64,000 bases of DNA, from positions 4,763,001 through 4,827,000 of the forward strand of contig OY482861.1 of the NCBI GenBank assembly GCA_960531495.1. The letters are read 5' to 3'. A model generated the notes under the pieces. That model was not told the DNA's origin. It searched no databases and saw only the letters and a program-made list of their open reading frames with translations. The stretch comes from Zeus faber (lineage: Eukaryota; Chordata; Actinopteri; Zeiformes; Zeidae). The position numbers and the translations under genes were made by a program. Positions 60,721 through 64,000 of the stretch are shown here, one piece after another (the first letter of the stretch is position 1; every line of letters begins with the position of its first letter).

Positions 60721-61316
60721 TGTCGCAACATGTGATCATCCTCGCATTCCCATCATCACTAATGACAGGAATAAAAACTCAGTAGAGCTTACCTTTACTG
60801 GCATTCTATTCTGAAAAACACGTCAATTATCACCAAACAATATTTTAATCATGACAAAGCGTCAGCTTGATAAGTCCATCATGAGGCTTCTGCATTGTTC
60901 TAAGCACAATCATTATGTTTATTTAATTCTCTAACTATATCCCTCCTCCTCCCTCCTCCTCCTCCAAACAAACCAAAACAAAAACCCTCCTTTTGTTGTA
61001 CTCATGAGTTCAAATCATTGTAGTTGAGCTTTTCAAGAACTTCAGTAGCAAGATCTGGGTGGGGCGAAGCCACAAGGGCTATCGCTGCCAAGCAATCATG
61101 TGAATCTTCATAAGAGTGAAGAAGAGAAGTTGGAGTAAGCAAAGTGAAAGTTGCACATGTCGATGATGGAGAGGTGATGTCTGAGAGAAATGAACCGGTT
61201 TGCTTCGTAGCAAGATAAAGGCTACAGCATGTAATCAACCCAATGACCCCGGCACCGAGTTTCCGAGCATAGTATGCAACAAGACGTAGTTCATGTCCAT
61301 AAGATTGCAACAACAC

Positions 61317-63533
61317 AGCTTACATTAAACCATCTTATTCATCCATAGTTAAAGTAATCCACAAACGCAACATGGAGCTGGTGCAAAACACTTTGAAAAG
61401 CAACAAAAGGTTCTTCCGTGTAATGGCTTGGCAAGCATTGCCTCGTTCCATGATCCAAAAACAACAATAACAACAGCCAAGAAAGGCCATGCCAGGGTGC
61501 GACCCTGAGGAGACAAAATTAAAATAGAATAAATGTCATGACTCAAATAATGAACGTTCTTTTGTGCTTGAGTTATAAGGGATAAAAAAGAAAGTGTAAA
61601 CATCTTGTTCTAAGTATTGTAGGAATTCCTGTGTATCTACGACACAAGTAGATCAATAAACTACAATATTCTAATAAGTGTGCTGCCATTGACAAATTCA
61701 AAATCAGTAAAAGTAAATTTCCGTAATGTGGCAGAAGAAAACATTTCCGGAGGCTCCTCATAACTTCAACAATGAGTTAAGCAACAAGAGAGGGTTAGGA
61801 AAAATGTGATTCACATACTAAAACCTTTTAATATTTAGCGCTCAATACTATATTCCAATTTTAATGTATTATTTATTTGTATAATTCTTACTTATACCCT
61901 TAAGAGTACAATTTATAACGGCAAACAATAAGCCTGAGATGTCAGCAGTCACCAATCTAATAGAACCCTAACGTCATCAATCTAATAGGAGCCTGACTGG
62001 CGTTGATAAATAACATTTGATCAATTATCGATTTCTCATGGTTAATTTACATTACTCAACTCCTAAAAATTACATTTATTATGTGCTAAGCTTTGAACTG
62101 CTAGTCTTACCTTTTGGATAGGGAGTATTCAACTATAAGTCCCATCATTCTGCAGTCTGATTAGAAAAAATGGAGAGGTTATTTGGCATTCCAATCAAGT
62201 TAACACCTTTTTAATACAAATATATATGTATAATGACAATAACAGAGCCAGCATTCAAATTGAGACTATATAAAACCTAGAAGGGCTATTAATAACATAT
62301 TTGTCAATTAATGAAACAATCACTTTCATCTATAATCTGTGCCTAATTATGTTTCTACTAAATTATTGAATTTACAAACTATTCAAAACCTTTTCCTAAA
62401 ATTTTGGAAAATTATTTAATTTAAATTTGGCAATATTCTTATTAGAATGTAGTATTTCTTAGAAATAATCTGTGTGCTATCAGGATAGACAGATTGATAA
62501 AACAATGGCTGAGAAAACACAGAAGCAGTCCTTATGGTAATCATACAGATCATTTCCAGCAGGACTTCAGATGGTCAGTCATTCCACAGCTCTCAGCTGG
62601 AGAAGAAATTCCAATTGCAGTCATTCAGTTTCATCGTGTCTGATGCAGTGACATCATTGAATCCAGTTCCAAAGAAGCACAGTTGATGAGACTCCTCAAC
62701 TGTGCACAACATCATTTCCAATTGTGCGTTTGCTGTACTTGGAGGCCAAACACTTCATGTTCGTTGGTGGAGGGGAGGATCAGCAGGAGTCAACGCTTGC
62801 ATTTGATTTTCCATAACAGAAGCTTTTTCATGTTCAGAAAATGTCCCAAGTTATTCAGCCTGACGTTGGCCAAACTGGATCTCGTATACAAGGTCTTCTC
62901 AGAAATGCAGGAGTAGGCAAGTCTCTCAGCAGGATATCAGGGTTTTGGTCTTGTGTGAAAAAACCCCTAAGGTGCTCAATGTATTGTTCTCATACATTAT
63001 CATAAGATGAAAGCAAAGGTCTACCACTGTAGGAAGCAGTGTCATAGAGGTAATCACTCCAGGGTGCTCTGACAACAGTGTCCCTCAGTCTTAACACAGT
63101 AATCCTTAACTCAGCTTCTGAAGGTTGTTTCAACAACTAGACTAGACAACTAGAATGTCATATTAAAATAAGAACTAATCAAGAATTATTCTGGTTCTAT
63201 AATGCACTCTATAATATCTGATGCTTTTATACATTTTAACGATTGGGCTCAATATGGGATATAGAGCTAAATTCAATCAAGGTCTCTCCATTTATATACT
63301 TGCATGCATATCATCCCAAAATAATTCCAATTGAACCTATTAATTAATCAAATTTGCAAATCAGTTAAATACAAATAGTAATATCAATAATGTACAAGGA
63401 CCTTTGAATGCTAGACATATTATGGCCTTACTCATTTGTAGAGCAATCCTCTTTGATCTGATCTCTTTGTCAGTCCTCCAAGTCTTCTCAATCAGATGCA
63501 GTCACATCTACACTGGTCAAAACTGCAGTGATT
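61317..63533. other. unassigned, possibly more of retrovirus fossil 2
   Basis: AT-rich sequence without a recognised domain. A GC-balanced block at 62560-63130 has protein-like - strand stretches and could be an older leader or gag remnant of the same fossil, but I cannot support that by motif. Confidence 0.35.
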
Positions 63534-63647
63534 CAAGATTCAAGATTCAAGAGGTTTATTCGTCACATACATATACATACTTTCATACATATATGCAGTG
63601 AAATGTAATGCAACGCACCCGGTGATAACACACAATATGTCCTAGGA
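63534..63647 (-). mobile_element. LINE B 3' end copy
   Basis: Starts with three GATTCAA units and the GAGGTTTATTCGTCACATACATATAC end, and stops after 'acaatatgtcctagg', about 115 bases in. This is nearly the same truncation point as the copy inside Tc1 copy 2. The right flank (gtgagtgtgtgagtgagtgg) is unrelated. Confidence 0.9.
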
Positions 63648-64000
63648 AGTGAGTGTGTGAGTGAGTGGATTCCTGCTTCAAACTGTGGAAATAAAACACT
63701 GAATAGATGGGTTGGTTAATTCATCAATATATAATTACAACATTAATCGGATCACAAGATATTTTCAAGTTTAAACTTAATATTTTTGAATGTCCAAATT
63801 AAAAAAAAAATAACATCTAAATGGCCAACGTATTTTACATCTATTTAAGTGTTTCAATTTTTAGTAAGCGAACGTACACAACCCATTACCTCTCTTGTAT
63901 ACAAAACCAAACAATTATTCCTCTTTGTTAAACTACTTGTTAAATTTTATACTGTATATCAACATCTATCTTATTCAATGTCAAATCGAGATTACTTCTA
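63648..64000. other. unassigned AT-rich end of window
   Basis: No gene or repeat recognised. Confidence 0.5.

Larger units (their letters stand above)
55480..61316 (-). mobile_element. endogenous retrovirus fossil 2, fragmentary
   Basis: A retrovirus-derived region on the - strand. Recognisable parts: an RNase H-type block (61316-61002), the C-terminal end of integrase (about 60230-59970), an envelope transmembrane-type region with the conserved LQN...AAQGG...C pattern (59915-59454), a further pol/env-junction-like block (57357-56862), a purine-rich tract (56188-56178) and a candidate 3' LTR (about 56177-55480). A segment of about 530 bases occurs twice (60182-60720 and 57309-57830). A SINE is inserted at 58903-59116. 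It is heavily broken (clearly more than ten breaks) and lacks most of pol. No 5' LTR was found in the window. Gamma/epsilon-like by its envelope pattern; likely old, but with no LTR pair its age cannot be judged. Confidence 0.7.

Overview
The window looks like nuclear DNA of a ray-finned (teleost) fish. It has two spliced vertebrate genes set among long AT-rich introns, large (TG)n arrays, Tc1/mariner transposons, fish-type LINEs, a tRNA-derived SINE with the fish tail that ends in a 'GCTTTGGATAAAAGCGTCTGC' type sequence, and retrovirus fossils. All identifications come from reading translations and repeats; no database search was run.

Host genes: two genes lie head to tail on the + strand, in the same order and orientation as on human chromosome 9q33. 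The last four coding exons of PPP6C (protein phosphatase 6 catalytic subunit, residues 80-305) lie at 10658-12406. Its earlier exons must be left of position 1 or otherwise outside what I can find. The complete coding region of SCAI (suppressor of cancer cell invasion) runs from 19757 to 36107 in 16 coding exons. These splice in frame to 565 residues, with a probable non-coding first exon and CpG-rich promoter near 15380-15670 and a 3' UTR of up to about 3.9 kb.

Region by region: 1-9345 is a nest of LINEs on the - strand inside the presumed PPP6C intron. One decayed RTE-clade LINE is split into three collinear pieces by an internally deleted L2-type LINE (+ strand) plus unknown sequence, and by a tandem pair of Jockey-superfamily LINEs (called A and B here). 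9346-15380 holds PPP6C and a quiet intergenic stretch. 15380-40180 is SCAI. Its introns carry four Tc1-like copies (one a fragment), a MITE and a composite element. 40420-42047 is a further Tc1-like copy of the family seen in SCAI intron 7. 42050-49431 is an endogenous retrovirus fossil with both LTRs. 50400-51680 is the 3' half of an R2-like LINE with a restriction-like endonuclease. 51680-54986 holds unassigned, partly protein-like sequence. About 55480-61316 is a second, more fragmentary retrovirus fossil. The right end closes with another tail of LINE B.

No CRISPR array, operon or clearly new gene system is visible. The most informative novelties are the nesting order of the LINEs, the recurrent LINE B tail, the inverted pair of Tc1-like copies bracketing half of SCAI, the 0.5 kb direct repeat inside the second retrovirus fossil, and an unassigned open frame at 53393-53821.
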